From positions 1 through 5,408 of the forward strand of contig DALI01000052.1 of the NCBI GenBank assembly GCA_002496725.1: 5,408 bases of DNA, in the 5' to 3' direction. Under the pieces are notes generated by a model. It searched no databases. It was not told the origin of the DNA and saw only the letters and a list, made by a program, of their open reading frames with translations. Source of the DNA: Euryarchaeota archaeon UBA181. GTDB lineage: Archaea; Thermoplasmatota; Poseidoniia; Poseidoniales; Thalassarchaeaceae. Of this stretch, positions 4,608 through 5,408 are shown piece by piece; position 1 is the first letter of the stretch; each line of letters begins with the position of its first letter. The translations under genes and the position numbers were made by a program.

Positions 4608-5291
4608 ATGTCCAAGAAGATTCACATTAGTGGAATTGAAGGGCATTTTCTCTACGCCCTCAAAGATCGGTTATCCAGAGCAGGTGCAATACTCATCGAG
4701 GACCGACATATAGCGGAGTTTGTGATTTCTATAGGTGAGGGGGGTAGTGCGGATATGGCAATTCTCCCTCCAAACATTGAGACGGATAATACAGCTCTCA
4801 TTATCAAGGTTCATGATTTACTTTCCCCTGAAGGTAAATCGACTAGCTGGGGTGATGCCGAATTACATCGGTGGGCCAGATTAATCCGTGATGGTGCCGA
4901 TATCGAGCTATCTTCACACGAAGCCCCTAGGCATTGGGTACATGTTAGGGATGTATGTGATGCCCTTTGCACTCTAATTATGAGTAATAGAGATGAACCA
5001 ATGACCGGAGTATTGAATATTGCCGGAAGAAGAGCATGGTCCACAGATCTTATCTTACAAGAAATGAGGATGCTATGGGGCAGATACTCAGATTCACTAA
5101 GCCATACGCATACGACCAAATCCCTTTCCTCGATACCAAGTCCTGTTAACAAATCGGATCCAATTGAAATTGATAGGCCTGATTTGACTCTCCTCCATAA
5201 ATATCTGAGGGATTGCGGCTCAGAGGGATGGCATCCGCTGGTTCCTATGCGCGTAGCACTAATGGAAATACTCGCTCATGCGAGTGACTGA
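4608..5291 (+). CDS. Shortened NAD-dependent epimerase/extended-SDR-like protein, catalytic segment missing
   Basis: The 227 residues align in order with the ends of extended SDR sugar epimerases/dehydratases. The start KKIHISGIEGHFLYAL (3-18) fits the first Rossmann strand, but the third Gly of GxxGxxG is replaced. RHWVHVRDVCDAL (108-120) and TGVLNIAG (133-140) match the RDFVHVDDV...GEVFNIG region. EGWHPLVPMRVALMEIL (206-222) matches the GWxPxxxLxxGL ending. The usual YxxxK and upstream Ser/Thr are absent and the middle is about 80-90 residues short, so oxidoreductase activity by the normal mechanism is unlikely. A partner or binding role, or decay, is possible. Start ATG 4608-4610 is 8 nt after the aminotransferase stop; a TTG at 4596-4598 overlapping that TGA is the alternative. 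Only a weak SD (GAGTGGT) is visible, so coupling is likely. Confidence 0.75.
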   Translation: MSKKIHISGIEGHFLYALKDRLSRAGAILIEDRHIAEFVISIGEGGSADMAILPPNIETDNTALIIKVHDLLSPEGKSTSWGDAELHRWARLIRDGADIELSSHEAPRHWVHVRDVCDALCTLIMSNRDEPMTGVLNIAGRRAWSTDLILQEMRMLWGRYSDSLSHTHTTKSLSSIPSPVNKSDPIEIDRPDLTLLHKYLRDCGSEGWHPLVPMRVALMEILAHASD

Positions 5292-5304
5292 TATTGTAAT
5301 CAGT
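5287..5304. repeat. Hairpin spanning both convergent stop codons
   Basis: ACTGAT (5287-5292) and ATCAGT (5299-5304) are exact complements around the 6-nt loop ATTGTA, with a further possible G-U closing pair. The arms contain the TGA of the SDR-like gene (5289-5291) and the TGA of the opposing gene (5300-5302). It may give both mRNAs a 3' stem; no T-tract follows, so it is not a classical terminator. Confidence 0.4.
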
Positions 5305-5408
5305 TCTTGTCGTTCTGGACCTTCACACGGATGGCCTGCGACATTCCCTTGGCGGTTTGCATTGCCTTGCGGACACGGGTACCTGCTGCCTTGTTACCCT
5401 TGTCGTGC
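5300..5408 (-). CDS. C-terminal part of an Hc1/histone-H1-like small basic protein (5' end outside window)
   Basis: The minus strand reads open from the right edge to TGA 5300-5302, giving the last 35 residues. KGNKAAGTRVRKAMQ followed by SQAIRVKVQNDKN resembles the C-terminal part of short Hc1-like 'histone H1' proteins known in Bacteroidota, Chlamydiae and others, where a GNKAAGTRARKA motif is typical. These are small DNA-binding, nucleoid-associated proteins. The fragment is basic, with Lys and Arg spaced along one helical stretch. Codon use is striking: every Lys is AAG, every Asn AAC, every Asp GAC, and every Arg CGT or CGC, unlike the AGA/AGG-rich neighbours. That suggests high expression or separate ancestry. 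The gene is convergent with the SDR-like gene, 8 bp between stops. The family call is from motif memory. Confidence 0.6.
   Translation of the reverse strand, partial: HDKGNKAAGTRVRKAMQTAKGMSQAIRVKVQNDKN

Noticed and set aside
4275..4646. 123-codon minus-strand ORF
   Set aside because: Antisense to the C-terminal conserved region of the aminotransferase and the start of the SDR-like gene; no family resemblance and no SD.

Overview
The window reads as archaeal chromosomal DNA. It carries the archaeal/eukaryotic-type ribosomal proteins eL8 (L7Ae), eS28 and eL24 in tandem, an archaeal-looking PRPP synthetase, archaeal TATA-like promoter elements, and Shine-Dalgarno (SD) motifs of the GGAGG/GGTG type. 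The eL24 sequence, the short gene style and the moderate base composition would suit a planktonic Thermoplasmatota lineage such as Marine Group II (Poseidoniales) or a relative. That placement is inference from pattern memory; only 'Archaea' is firm.

Layout. Positions 1-201 are AT-rich with no secure gene; they hold a perfect small hairpin at the very edge and short repeats. From 2858 down to 202 everything lies on the minus strand. In transcription order this is a two-repeat PRC-barrel-like protein, tRNA-Ile(GAT), ribose-phosphate pyrophosphokinase (prs), then a second unit with its own TATA box: rpl7ae, rps28e and rpl24e, packed 9-16 nt apart. Positions 2862-3012 form a divergent, strongly AT-rich promoter region. 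It contains an 11-bp perfect inverted repeat whose two arms each face one of the divergent genes. On the plus strand follow a class-III PLP-dependent aminotransferase with a long N-terminal extension (3013-4599) and, 8 nt after its stop, a shortened extended-SDR/NAD-epimerase homologue (4608-5291). A minus-strand gene enters from the right edge (5300-5408). Its C-terminus resembles the small lysine-rich Hc1/histone-H1-like proteins, and its stop lies 8 bp from the SDR stop, inside a shared hairpin.

How the genes may work together. The minus-strand block is housekeeping: translation (eL8, eS28, eL24, tRNA-Ile) plus PRPP supply for nucleotide, histidine and tryptophan synthesis. The PRC-barrel-like protein at its head could be an RNA- or ribosome-linked factor; this is inferred only from position and fold. 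The plus-strand pair looks like a small metabolic operon of unknown substrate, divergently promoted from the housekeeping block.

Points most worth a second look are the eL24 that has lost three of its four zinc-ligand cysteines, the paired-arm inverted repeat in the divergent promoter, the SDR-like protein lacking its catalytic segment coupled to an unusual aminotransferase, and the Hc1-like gene with codon use unlike its neighbours. I saw no CRISPR array, insertion sequence or defence system.
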